Assembly: GCA_002118135.1 (NCBI GenBank) | Contig: BDIU01000507.1 | Coordinates: 1-36,940, forward strand | DNA: 36,940 bases | Reading direction: 5' to 3' | Origin: Trebouxia sp. TZW2008 | Taxonomy: Eukaryota; Chlorophyta; Trebouxiophyceae; Trebouxiales; Trebouxiaceae | Shown here: one piece after another, positions 1 through 10,670 of the stretch | Position numbering within the stretch: the stretch's first letter is position 1 | Layout: each line of letters starts with the position of its first letter | Made by a program: the position numbers and the translations under genes | The notes under the pieces: generated by a model | Told to the model about the DNA's origin: nothing | The model's input: the letters and a program-made list of their open reading frames with translations, nothing else | The model's database searches: none

Positions 1-685
1 AATGACAGCAGCACAGTTGTTGCATATGGGGACGCAAGCTTCAGCAGCAGCTGCTGCAAGGGCAATCCCAGCACGCCAACTGTGTCTCTGCGCCGCAAGC
101 TAGGGCAGTGCTGCAGAGTATTCAATACAGACGAATTCCGCACCAGCATGTTGTGCTGTGCGTGCAAAAGCAGGATGGACGGCATGAAGCTTCCCCTTAC
201 AGGTAATACCTCCTGTCAAAGTTGTAGTCCGACTACAACGGCGTCAGGCTGCAGATGTAGCGCACAGGCATTGACTACATGCCTAGATGAACTTCCTGCA
301 AGCATGATCACTTTCAGCACAACTTGTCATTGGCCAAGTGTACATGCATTGCACAATATCCAACCTGCAGCAGTAGCAGTTATGGCTTGCTCTGAGCAGT
401 TGACTGCCCCTGCCTGCAGAAAGGGGTCNNAACACAGAATGTCCTCGTACGTTGTGGAACCGAGACGTAAATGCCGCAATAAACATCCTGCAATTTTTTT
501 CTCAAAACCGCCGGAGTTTTGCAGAGGAGCTGTCTGAAGGTTATAAAGCTATAGTCACATGGGCGCCACCAGAAGCCTCTGCTTGCATGCTATGGGGTGG
601 AGATGAGTTGCGGGCTCAGCGTCCAAAAAAAAACGACCGTGACCCGCAGCGCCCCGCACGTGTCCCGTCTATGTCGTTACCTTGA
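1..685 (+). CDS. Fanzor/TnpB-like RNA-guided nuclease, C-terminal part (5' truncated by window)
   Basis: Two exons can be read: 1-202 and 420-685, joined in phase 1 over a GT-AG intron (203-419, donor GTAATA, acceptor CTGCAG). Exon 1 reads VVAYGDASF, then PTVSLRRKLG, then DEFRTS followed by a CxxC pair (CCAC). Exon 2 reads NTECP, then WNRDVNAAINIL. This is the ordered signature of the TnpB/Fanzor C-terminus: RuvC-II-like Glu in DEFRTS, a zinc-binding Cys region, and the RuvC-III Asp in RDVNAA. The frame ends at TGA/685 after a basic tail. Family knowledge: Fanzors are eukaryotic homologues of transposon-encoded TnpB that cut DNA guided by an omega RNA. Oddities: two unresolved bases (429-430) sit where the second zinc-finger Cys would be expected, so a small gap or frame problem is possible there. 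The RuvC-I part lies outside the window, so activity cannot be judged. Family call is firm; the Fanzor1/Fanzor2 subtype is not assignable. Confidence 0.85.
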
Positions 686-934
686 ATGGCATGGACATTT
701 GACAATGTCACATTGTATTTGCTCCGAGACCACTGAGCTCAAGCGAGCTGGTAGTCGGCAGCCCCTGCCGTTACGTCGCGGCAGATTGCCAGTGCTTGGA
801 AGCAATTGATGTCGCAATATGGGCATTGAATGACTGCGTCGATCACAGGTCGTCCTGTTCTGCATCGAGCTGGCAGTGAAGTCCGTTTACGATCAGCGAG
901 GCGCTCGCGCTGCACAGTTCTCCGCCCCTCTGCT
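686..934. other. Spacer between Fanzor-like gene and DTD, with a perfect stem-loop
   Basis: This 249-bp stretch has no gene. It must hold the 3' end of the Fanzor-like unit and the promoter/5'UTR of the DTD gene. A perfect hairpin is visible at 756-770 (CGGCAG, CCC loop, CTGCCG). In known Fanzor/TnpB loci the guide RNA comes from just past the nuclease gene, so this is where one would look; that is inference only. Confidence 0.4.
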
Positions 935-1796
935 ATGCGAGCTGTGGTTCAGCGCGTCAAGTCAGCAAGTGTCACGGTCGGCATGAGTCTCAGCTGCTGC
1001 AGATACCAATGGTCACAGACTGCTCATGCTGTTGGTTGGCTGTTGTGTCAGGTGGATGGGCAGGAAATCTCCCGCATTGGTTCAGGTCTTCTTTGCCTCA
1101 TCGGCATTCGGGCGGAGGATAGTCCCAAGGACGCTGATTTCATGCACGTGTCTCCTTTTGAGCCAAACGCCAAGCTTGCGTTCATGCACATAATGGCTGC
1201 AGTGATTTGGGGCAAAACCGGAATGTTGCTGTAGATCCAGACGCATCTTAAACAGCCGGCTGTTTGAAAATAAGACAACTGCCAGAAGCTGGGATCAGAG
1301 CGTAGGTCTGATCAGCTAGCAATGCATGAGCTGCTGAGACACAGGGAAGGACCAGAATATGGCAAACTTTCTGTGCATGCAGGTAGTACAGCAGGGGTTG
1401 GAGGTGTTATGCGTCAGCCAGTTTACTCTTTTCAACATTATGAAGGGCAACAAGCCTGACTTCCACTTGGCCATGCCGCCATCACAAGTATGTGGACAGT
1501 CTGAGCAATATTTCGAACAATCAAGCCTTTTCTTGGCTGCCCACTAACATAGATCCTGTAACAGGCCGAGGACTTTTACATCACGTTTGTGAACAATTTG
1601 CGGCAGCAGTATGCTCCAGACAAAGTGCTTGATGGTCGATTCGGAGCAATGATGGATGTTGCTCTGGTGAATGATGTATGTCCTTGCTATGCGCTTGCTG
1701 CCTCACACCACCAAACCATTATGTTGTGTTGAGGAACACATGTTTGTGCAGGGCCCAGTTACAATCATCCTGGACTCAGAAACGCCAAAGGCATAA
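935..1796 (+). CDS. DTD: D-aminoacyl-tRNA deacylase (D-Tyr-tRNA deacylase)
   Basis: Six exons: 935-976, 1052-1143, 1235-1301, 1383-1487, 1565-1675, 1752-1796; 462 nt, 153 aa, the usual length of the family. The enzyme hydrolyses D-amino acids from mischarged tRNA in translation quality control. The start MRAVVQRVKSASVT is the classic N-terminus. The two active-site motifs are present: SQFTLF in exon 4 and NDGPVT (the Gly-cisPro motif) split across the exon 5/6 junction, so the intron interrupts the catalytic motif. RILNSRLF in exon 3 and KGNKPDFHLAMP in exon 4 are also conserved. Exon 2 best ends at a GC donor (GCACGT at 1144), which gives DADFI-SRRIL at the family's spacing; the nearby GT donor adds residues. 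All other introns are GT-AG. No transit peptide is seen, so it is likely cytosolic. Confidence 0.93.
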
Positions 1797-2554
1797 GCAG
1801 ACTGTGTCCAGACCACCACCAAACCAGATGCAGCAAGGACGAAATCCAATTGTCAGCATCTCAGCGTGCTCTGTGCATGAATCGACTCGGATCGTTCTGC
1901 GAGTTTCTGAATTCCGGCTTTGTACGACTGTATGTCTATGCAGTATGTACTTGCTGCTGCGAAGCATCACGTTGTTTGCTGTTTGCTTTTAGATCAAATG
2001 CTTTCAAGAGCTGACTGACAATGTGAGCACTGTCTGGGCGCAACAAAAGCAACAGAATGTGCATAGTCAAACGACAAGCTAAGCACGACTTGACGAGTTT
2101 CTGCTGTATTGCAACCAGTTATGAGCTGAACTTCCAGGTGTTGCTGGGCCAGGGTAACTAAAAAGGAGGCCTACTTTCCTGCAACTTTGGCTGACGACAT
2201 CCTGCATGTACCAGAATGCAAACACAGGACCTGGCTGTTTTGCAAACGCATGGCACCACCTGACTGCCTAGCCTTTCTTTTCCTCCCACACCGCCACATG
2301 ATTGCCATGCGCATGCACACAAGGATCTGTACACATCTGCCCTAAATCGAGATAATTGGCTGCTGATATGCATGTCAGCATCACTAAAGGCACTTCGAAA
2401 ACATGTCATCAGCAAATGCACAACATGCGCCTTGACTTCCGTGCCTTGCATGTCAGCCATCTAAAATTTAGGCTGTGCATCGCTGCAGACAAATTTTGAA
2501 CTCAAACTTCCCTCCATCACCCTGCCTGCTGACTCCGACAGCTCAACCGTCAGA
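1797..2554. other. Convergent intergenic region (3' ends of DTD and PAT1)
   Basis: The DTD gene ends at 1796 and the opposing PAT1 gene ends at 2555. I see no coding exon, RNA gene or clear repeat here; it should carry both 3'UTRs and poly(A) sites. Confidence 0.5.
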
Positions 2555-5500
2555 TCACCCCAGCTCTTGCAAGTATCTCCTCATGTTGTCCCTTTGTGCC
2601 TCATTTGCATGAGGCAAAGTCGCCCTGATCAAATTCACTGGGACAATGCCGCGTGTGTAATCTGCGGCCTCCTGAATGCCTTGAGCGATGGCATGCTTGT
2701 ACAATTCAGTCAGTGCAGCCATGTGGCCGCTGATGACTTGGAAAAAGGCATCAAAGGATGCACGCCATGCTAGTCCCTCTGCTCCTGCCAAGCCATCTGT
2801 TGCAGAAGCTGCAAGTTGACTCAGCCCAAGCTCACCTACACAATGTACAAGCACACCATGTCAACCAGTATATGCAGTTGAACACGCAAGCTGCTGAAGA
2901 CGCCATGATGGCGAGGAACATTGAGCTGAGCCCAAGCTCACCTACACGACTCACAAGCACACCATATGACCTTGGGCAGACGATGTGATAGGTATGCCGC
3001 TTGACAGCTAAAACACTCACTAGCAGACATGACATGCCAGCAGACCAAGCAACGTAAATGGTCTCTTGATGATGCATATGGACGTATGGCCAGACACAAA
3101 TGCTGTGAAGGTTGGTGAGTGTCCCTTGTCGCATCCAGCGGGGTGTTGTGATCGGCTCAATGACTCAGCTGGGATGTGAGCTGCTCGGAATGTATTGGAC
3201 TGGAGTAACAATTACACCAGAAAGTCCCAGAGAAACAATCACATTGGACAAATACAGAGGATAGGCACACTGGACACACATGCTATACAAATGTCATGGA
3301 CAGATGCAGGAAACAGACACCATGAATAGACACACTGACAGACACTCTGCAACAGGTGCAAGCTGAGGGACTGACCTGCCCTCTGCAGCACAGCAACTAG
3401 CAGATCTGCAACCCACTCAGGACTCTGGGTACCAGGGCTGGCCCTGGGGTGACTCAAGGGCAGCAGCCTATCACTGGGGGTCAGGGGCTGAGGGCTAACC
3501 CCCTCACCCGCCCCTGGCTTAGGCTTGGGTATCAAGTCGCCTGACATGATGGCGGCCATGCAGTCGCACACAGCACGGCTGGACTCCAAGCGTGCCAGGA
3601 CTTGTACTGCGGCTGCGGCTGTGCGTGTCATGACTTCCATCTCTTGAGCTTCTGCTGCTGCCTTGTCATCACCAGCTTTGCTGGCTGCAGCAGAAATCAA
3701 ACAGTTATGTCATGTCAACAATTTGCCAACTTTGCTGGCTGCAATAGGAAATGTACAGAATTGACTTTCAATGGTCTGTCAGTTTCAAACTTCAATGGTC
3801 TGCCAATTTGAGTTGAATGTGGCATGTCATGCTGCTGTGCATGCCACAACCTCCATCTCTTGGGCTTCTGCTGCTGCTTTGTCATCACCAAACCTTGCTG
3901 GCTGCGACATAGAAATCCAAAGAATTGTCGTTCAGCAGTCTTTCAAATACAAGTGCATCTGTACTGCTGCTGCTGCTGCTGCTGCTGTGCGTGATGTGGC
4001 CTCCATCTGTTGAGCTTCTGCTGCTGTAGATTGCAAGGACAACATGAATGCCAGCACAGGCAGTGAACTGCTTCAAGGCCTCCTGTGGTTTGTGCAATGT
4101 GCTGCAAAATGGTGTGCAGCGAATGTTCACTAAACAAGTCAAGTCGGTCCCGGATCGGATATTGGTGTTGCTGTCGACAATGCAATGTCACAGTTTTTGG
4201 TTTTCATGATAGCTTGACGCAAATAAGCATATGCTTTTTCATACTGTTTGGGTGGCACTAGGAAGTTGTGGCTTTCATCCATAGCCATCAAACCTTTACA
4301 TCACTTCACTGATAGCAGCACAAGCACCAAGCTGCTCCAGGGACTGCTGTGAGCCCCCCCCCCCCCCCCCCCCCCCCCNNTGGCCCCCCCCCCCCCCCCC
4401 CCCCAAAAAAGGTGGACATGCAGCAGAGATGCAAGTGGAGGGACCAATCTGAAGCCATGACAGTAAACATGCATTGCACCAGGAACAGCATTGAAAGCAC
4501 TCACCTGCTCCAGGGGCTGCTCTGAGGCCTCCAATGGTGAATAGCACCTTCAGATTGCGCAGCAAGGCCCACGCCAGTCTCAGAGGTGGGCTCCTGACGG
4601 GTCCCACCCCCATGGACCTGGCCTCAGCCTGGGGTGAGGGGTACAGCAGCCTAAGCGCCCTTGCAAGCATGACCCGCCCCTTGTGGAGGGCCATCAGCCG
4701 CAAGAAAACGCCGTCACTGCTTTCTAGGCGACCGTCTGTGGGTGTGGTTGCTCCGGACGGTGTGCTGCTCAGCATGGAGGTGTCTGGCAGCCGCAAGGAA
4801 GCTGCAAAGCCTTCCATCAACAGTGACCTGCAGATTCAAAATACACAGATGACAGCTGGAGAAAGACATTCCTGATGGCGTGCTGCTCAGCATTGCATCA
4901 GCTGCATCTGGGTCCTGGAAGCTTATTCCTTCTGAGGACGACGGCTTTATATTGCAAGACCATAGTCACTTGCGTACTGACATTCAATGGAATAGCTGCT
5001 AAAGGGACGCCTTGTCTTGCAGATGTGCGGTGACATCAACAGCACCCCAACTTTATGTACATGTTGTTGAAGTTGCCACAGCTATTAGAAAGCATAGCAC
5101 ATTGTATATACAGCCTGTGCAGTGCAGCTATCAAGAATTTGATCATGTTTGAGATGACGTAGATGGACATGTCAATCTAGCATGCATTGTGATGCTCTGA
5201 CAACATGCACTTCGCTCATGGTGAAGAAACCTAAAACAAAATACAGACAATGGTGCAGACCTGCACTGGCGTAGCTGCATTTCATCCTCCCTGTAGTCAT
5301 TGGCCATGATGAGCATGCAGTCAATGCAACCCTTGCACAGCAATGCACAGCTTGTTTTGCACCTGCGTTGGCGGAGCTGCATTTCATCCTCACGGTAGCT
5401 GTTGGCCATGATGAACATGCGGTCAATGTCGTCCACGTCCAGCAGCAGGCACATGCAGTCCTCAATCATGATGCGCGCTGCTAGCAGGGGCTCTTGCTCC

Positions 5501-8500
5501 AGGGGCCTCAGGGGCTTGCTCACCTCCTCCTCACTGCCTGCAAATCACCCAAGCTGATTCAGCCAGCGTCGATACGACCTGACATGACAGAGATTGGTGA
5601 CTGCCCTGGAACAGTTCTTACAGAAAGAGACTGAGTGCCCAAAAGAGTTGATCTGTACTTTGCAGGGGTCCAGCTCCAGCGGCCTCAGGGGCTTGCTCAC
5701 CTCCTCCTCACTGCCTGCACCACCCATACTGGGTTAGCCCACAACAGCAGAACTTCATCTGGCTCCCTACCCCGGACTGTAAATTCTATTGATTGAGTTG
5801 TTGATCTTGATGGCTGTTATGACAAGTTGAGAGCACATTTTGTATACTAGACAAAATGTCTTGAAAGACTCAGAAGTTTTCCAGTGGCTTATGCTTCAGT
5901 AGCCTCAGAGCCTTGCTCACCTCCCACTTACTACCTGCACAACACAGGCTACCTCAGCCAACATCAGTGAAGCTTGAAGTGAAGGGTCTTGTGACGAATT
6001 ATAAGGAGCAGGCATGTGCAGTCCTCAAGCATGATGCGCGCTGCTAGCAGGAGTTCCTGCTCTAGGGGCCTCAAAGGCTTAAGCGACTCCTCCTCACTGA
6101 CTGCACCACCTAGCCTAGCCCATGCGTGTGGGCAACAGAGGGAATTAGCAAATCTCGCAGATTTGCAACAAGCTCAAATCAACTTCCACTAATGTATAAC
6201 ACCCAAAAAAAGCCACACATTGTGTTATCGAGACCTGGGTCTGACAGTATTTGGCTCAGTGAAAGCCAATGACATACTGTACTTTCAGAGTAGTCAGACA
6301 ACACAGTATGTTTGAACGCTAATCAGGTACTCACTGTCACTCATGTCACTATACTGTCCTGTCAGCAATCCACACGTTCAGATTTGGTAGAGGGGGGGAG
6401 CTGATTCCACATCCAGGGAGGGTGGGCAAGTGTTGCTGAAGGAAACCTGACGCACGCATGCTTTCTACTTCAAGGCTCAACAAGTATGTGGCGCTGCACA
6501 AAACAGCCAGGAGCCCGCACCTTCTGCGTTGGCTGAGGGAGGAGCTGGTTCCACGTCCATGAGGGGTTTTGGGCGGCGGATATTGCTGAAGGGAATCTTG
6601 CCCAGACCCTCCAGCTTGACATAGCTGACACTGTCAGAACCTGCTTTCTCGGTGGGTGCTAGCTCCCGCAGCTCAGCGGGTGCAAACTGCTGATTGTGCC
6701 GCCGCCTGTGCTTGTCCAAGTATGCCTGCACTGAACGCACATGTGCTTAGAAAGCCTGTGACTGGCAGATTCGAGAACCAGCTTGCCCTCGTGCTAGATC
6801 AAGTGCTGGCTGTATCTCAGTCTAGACTTCTGCAATGTTTTGCCAGGCCGGATTCCTTGAAAAACAGACAAGCACAGGCGCCAGCACAAGCACCAGCAGC
6901 TGCCAATGCACATGCAGGTTCTTGTTTACAACTTTGAGCTTTTCTGACGCAACCCACCAGATAGTAGTAGTCCTCTACATATGGCGAGCCACTGTGAAGT
7001 GACTTCCATTGGATGCGCAGAATGGAGTCTATCTCTTCTGGGTCCATGCAATGCGAGCCCACAGCCAAACGATTCCTGAACGGCTGGTGATAGTCATGTG
7101 GCACGTAGTGGCCGCCCCCAAACCCCCGCCCAAAGCTGTCTGGACCCCCCATTTGTGGCGGCATGCCTGCAGTCACAGCGTAGCCTGCTGAAAACGGTTC
7201 ATGCTGATGTGCTGACTGCACATCAACATTGCAGTGTCACTCCACAGCCAAACGATTCCTGGATGGCTGATAGTAGTCATGAGGCACATAGTAACTAATC
7301 CCAAACCCCCAACCCAAGCTGCCTGCACCCCTCATGAGTGGCGGCATACGCTATCCACTGGACACAGCTCAGCTTATGACTGCACCAGCGTGTTGTGCTG
7401 TGTTCATGACCAGGGCTCATGGCAGCATTGGCATTTGCTCTCTGAGCAATATGCTGGGCAATGGATAACAAGTAGTCATGCTGTACTGAGGCAAGATGCA
7501 CTTGAAAAAGCGTCATGCTGAGGAAGCTGACAACTTGCAAGTCACAGGCACCAAGAAGCTCTATAGTGCGTTGCGCAGGTGCTCCCTGTAACATGCTGGA
7601 ATGATTCTGGTAGCAGGTACAAAACCCGCAGATTGTTGTGATCAGAAGCATCAGGCAGCATTATGCCTTGTGGCTCACCAGGCATGTGACCCATCTGAGG
7701 TCGGAATGGGAACCTGGGGGCAGGCATGGGGCCTCCCATGGGACCCCTCCTAGGCAACGGGGGTTGCATCTGGGGTCCAGCCTGCCGCTGCTGCTGCAAC
7801 AGAGCCTGTTGACGCAGCGCCTGTTCCTGCTGCTCCCTCTGGATTGCTGCCAGAGAGGGGGTGGGTCGGGGGGCGTACAGGGGGCGGGGAGGCTGGGGCC
7901 GCATGGGTGGGGGTAGTGAGGGGCCGGTAGGAACTGTAGAGGTGGGTACAGTGCCCATTGGTGGGGGCAAGCTGACTTGCCCTGGCGGCCCTGCACGCAG
8001 GAAATTCATTTTGTTTGATTATTTCCTGTTGTGTGAACCACAATCAAATCCAATGCCTCAGCAATTTTGAATTGCATTTGCATGTTGTCCACGACAGATG
8101 TCCGTGATCAGATGTGGACTGCCTACATGCCCATGCTGCCCCCTATTTGCAGCAAGGGTCTGAACAAATGATTCCACATAGGTTTGAATGGCTTACTCAT
8201 GACAAAGCACAGCTTGAAAGATCAAGAAGCTTGCTAGCCAGTTTGCATTGAGCGCTTGAGCAACATCAATAGGACGCGGTACGTCAGTCACAGTGTGCAG
8301 CAGATAGCAGCAGTTCACTGTCAATTCTGTAACCCTGCAGTGACAAAACTTCCGCAGTCGCACAGCTTTTGCAGAAATGAAGCATCAACTTTGCTAGCGT
8401 CTGACCTGGTCTACTGACATAGCCTGCACTAGGGCGGCCCTGCCGCTGCTGCATCTGGTTTGCCAGGAGGTTGCTTTGCAGCAGAGCGGGGTTCAGCCTG

Positions 8501-10670
8501 TGCATGCCAGCATTGCCCGCTGCTGGCGGCTGATGACCCTGCTGAGCTGACTGTTGCAACCTAGCCAACGCTGCAGCAGCTGAGGGGTTGTATAACCCAC
8601 TGCTGGCGGGGGGGTACATCCTTGGGGTGCCGCCCTGGCTGGGGGTTGCCATGCTGGCCTGCTGATGCGGCTGTTGCTGCGAGAAGCTGCCTTGCGCAAG
8701 CATCTGAGACTCTAAATCAGCTACTGACAGGCCCTGCAGGGCAACATTGTGCATGCTGAGCATTTGGTGACATTTGCAACAAAATCCTGCCGGTACTGCT
8801 GAACATCTCTGTTACAGGCAGCACCTGATTTTCAAGCATGAATTTGAAAAAAGCGTTTGTTGATCAATTCCCAAGCAGCAGACCATTCATTTGACTGAAG
8901 GTGTCATCCTATGCAACATGCCAGCCTTTGACGCAAGAATGATATGTGACATTGTCAGCTGATTGTTGGGCAGGACAAGCTGCTGATGGGTAACTTGACT
9001 TGCACAACCTGGTGTGCTGCACATTTGACATGCAGAGCGCTCTTGCATGGCATTGATTGATTTGATTGATACTGATTGATTGATTGATGCTGGAGACATG
9101 AATCAACAGATCCACATACCTGTGGCATGCTTGAGCCTGCTTGTTGTTGCTGCAACTGCTGCAGCAGCAGTCCAGGCTGCTGCTGTTGCAATTGCAGGAG
9201 CGCTTGCTGTTGCTGCTGTTGTTGCTGCTGCTGCTGCAGGTGCGCCTGGTGCTGCAGGTGGGCTTGCTGTTGTAGCTGCGCCTGCAGCGGCTGCTGCTGC
9301 TGTTGCTGCTGCCGCTGCTGGTGCTGCAGCTGCGCCAAATGCTGCTGCAAATGCGGACTCTGAGAAGGCGACTCTGGCCGGTGCAGAAATTGCTGTTGGG
9401 CAGGACTATGCATCTGAGCCCCGCTAGCACTGCTGCCGGTCAACCCAAAGCCATGCTGGGAGCCCAGGCTGCTGCTGAGACCCTCTGAGCCAAAGGGAGT
9501 GTAGCTGCGGCCTTGTGCAGAGGTGGGTCGGCTGCCATGCAGGTCGTATGCTGACGAGCGTGGCAGGCCGTAGTCGCTGAAGGATGCACCAGCTGACGGG
9601 GAGGCTCTGTGGAAGGCATCATAGGCTGCTTGATTCTTGGGAGACATGACTGCCTTCTCCTGCGTAGCCCTTAGCAACTTACATACAATGCATGTGAAAT
9701 CAAGACAGCATTGGCTGATGGTAGCTGTACATTGATTGGCATGTTTTTTCTTTAGCCACACTAGGACCAAAATGGTAGATCAGATCAGATTATATGGTGG
9801 GGCAAAGCGTCACCAGACAATGCGTGATGCTAAGGCTACTCGTGTGCATCAGACATGTTGCTTCTCTGCACTTGCAAGGACCTGAAAGGGTGCGAACCTG
9901 TCCATAGCTGCCGTATGCGATCACAGGGTCTAGCTCGCTCAGCGCAGGATTAATGTCTCTTGGCTGTGCAAGCTGCGCTGGGGCATCGGATTCCTCCAGC
10001 CGCATAGAATTGAACATGGATGCAAAAGACAAGTCCTCATCATCTTCAAGAACCAAGTCTGACTGCACAGGCTGCTCTTCCTCTGGCGGTGCCTCAAGCC
10101 CTTCCTGCAGATATTGCATGAAGTGCTTGATATGCAGTGTTTTGTATGAGGCGTTTTGCATGAGGCGCTTTGTATGAAGTCTCAGCTGGAGCTGCATCAG
10201 GATCTGTGCACCATTGTGCACCCCTTTAGCTTGCTGCCAAGGGTGATGCAGCTACAAAACCAGTGCAGGTTTGGTGTAGTGCGCATGTGCTATTGTTGCT
10301 GACACTGCTGCAGTTATAGCCACCTCTAATGCGCCTTCGAGCTTGCTTCCAGAGCCCAAAGCGCCGAAGAACGCATACTGATCAGCGCCGAACCCAAGCG
10401 TATCCTGCACAACACGCCTCGTCAGGCTTGTGCTGTTAACCGAAGTAAAGGTAGGATGCGTGACCTACCTGTGCGCCCCTGCTGAGACTTGCTGAGACAA
10501 AGCCATTGGAGCCTTGCTTGGCGTCGGGTGCTGCACACCACAGAAACGTTTGACGCTCGCGTCTGCCGGCCAGACCAGACTGAACGAGAAAACACTGCAA
10601 CGATGACCGATAGTAGATCGCTACCTGTTGAGGATTCTAATACTCCGTCATCATGCGTCTCCAGCGCCAT
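2555..10670 (-). CDS. PAT1: Pat1-family mRNA decapping activator / topoisomerase II-associated protein PAT1
   Basis: Thirteen exons in transcript order: 10670-10625, 10530-10469, 10404-10324, 10104-9898, 9659-9120, 8733-8406, 7990-7626, 7215-6958, 6725-6521, 5537-5363, 4827-4505, 3684-3376, 2835-2555; 3180 nt, 1059 aa, all phases compatible. Pat1 bridges Lsm1-7, the decapping factors and the DEAD-box helicase Dhh1/DDX6 in P-bodies. Landmarks: an N-terminal [10 protein letters not shown] motif (about residue 44); an acidic EDDEDLSF stretch; a long Gln/Pro-rich low-complexity middle (about 150-540); [12 protein letters not shown]...SPYVEDYYY (about 595-628); [33 protein letters not shown]; and the C-terminal helical Pat1 domain to residue 1059. 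Many introns contain decayed copies of neighbouring exon ends. Exons 1-2 (start) and the exact ends of exon 7 are the least certain. Confidence 0.9.
2923..2960 (-). repeat. Intron 12 copy of PAT1 exon 13 acceptor and start
   Basis: On the minus strand the exon 13 junction GTGTAG|GTGAGCTTGGGCT recurs exactly 106 bp upstream at 2941, together with matching upstream intron sequence. The real exon starts at 2835. The copy diverges a few codons into the exon and is not needed for the reading frame. Confidence 0.7.
3826..4035 (-). repeat. Two decayed copies of PAT1 exon 12 5' end in intron 11
   Basis: Exon 12 begins at 3684 (minus) after CTGCAG and reads [19 protein letters not shown] copy at 3901-3826 keeps GATGACAAAGCAGCAGCAG and GAGATGGAGGT but carries indels and a TGA. 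A more decayed copy at about 4030-3960 keeps GCAGAAGCTCAACAGATGGAGG and runs into CAG repeats. The first copy is offset 217 bp from the exon. Confidence 0.75.
4331..4405. repeat. Poly-C tract with gap, flanked by copies of PAT1 exon 11 end
   Basis: Cytosine runs at 4354-4378 and 4384-4404 are separated by two N and TGG, so the true length is unknown. Just outside lies CTGCTCCAGGGACTGCTGTG (about 4332-4351), a near copy of the 3' end of exon 11 at 4505-4524 (CTGCTCCAGGGGCTGCTCTG). All of it is within intron 11 of PAT1. Confidence 0.8.
5261..5330 (-). repeat. Intron 10 copy of PAT1 exon 10 3' end with donor
   Basis: Exon 10 ends ...[22 protein letters not shown] at 5363. A copy 102 bp downstream, ending at 5261, encodes [16 protein letters not shown] and is also followed by a GT donor (GTCTGC). 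The protein-level match is close, so the duplication is recent or constrained. Confidence 0.8.
5666..6100 (-). repeat. Three copies of PAT1 exon 10 5' end in intron 9
   Basis: Exon 10 starts at 5537 with GC-AGT-GAG-GAG-GAG-GTG-AGC. Copies start at 5714 (reads [15 protein letters not shown]), 5934 ([14 protein letters not shown]) and 6100 ([13 protein letters not shown], continuing through AARIMLEDC to about 6006). Each keeps a CTGCA(G) acceptor. The copies at 5714 and 5934 also keep AG|GTGAGC, a strong donor-like site, only about 15 nt inside the copy. Offsets between successive starts are 177, 220 and 166 bp. Confidence 0.85.
7243..7390 (-). repeat. Decayed full-length-like copy of PAT1 exon 8 5' part in intron 7
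   Basis: Exon 8 starts at 7215 after GTGCAG. A copy with its own GTGCAG acceptor begins at 7379 and keeps ATGCCGCCAC, TATGTGCCTCATGACTA and AGGAATCGTTTGGCTGTGG from the exon. Its second codon is TAA, and a TGA follows after LAVE, so if spliced in it would terminate translation. Confidence 0.8.
9055..9093. repeat. Imperfect TTGA microsatellite in PAT1 intron 5
   Basis: The sequence is ATTGATTTGATTGATACTGA and then three further GATT units, just downstream (in transcript sense) of the exon 5 donor at 9119. No function is apparent. Confidence 0.7.
9135..9345 (-). repeat. CAG/CTG-rich tract encoding poly-Gln in PAT1 exon 5
   Basis: The PAT1 strand reads [20 protein letters not shown], then Gln/Leu/Ala/His repeats, then a run of 11 Gln. 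On the opposite strand this gives artificial Ala-rich and Cys-rich open frames. Composition and in-frame position fit the low-complexity linker typical of Pat1 proteins. Confidence 0.85.

Noticed and set aside
4296..4534. Gly-rich ORFs on the minus strand
   Set aside because: They are translations of the poly-C/poly-G tract with unresolved bases, beyond the exon 11 donor.
9080..9427. Ala-rich and Cys-rich plus-strand ORFs
   Set aside because: They are the antisense of the CAG/CTG poly-Gln tract of PAT1 exon 5 and have no independent support.
8909..9430. Ser/Asn-rich minus-strand ORF
   Set aside because: It is a shifted frame of the same CAG repeats; the Gln frame is the one in phase with the flanking PAT1 exons.
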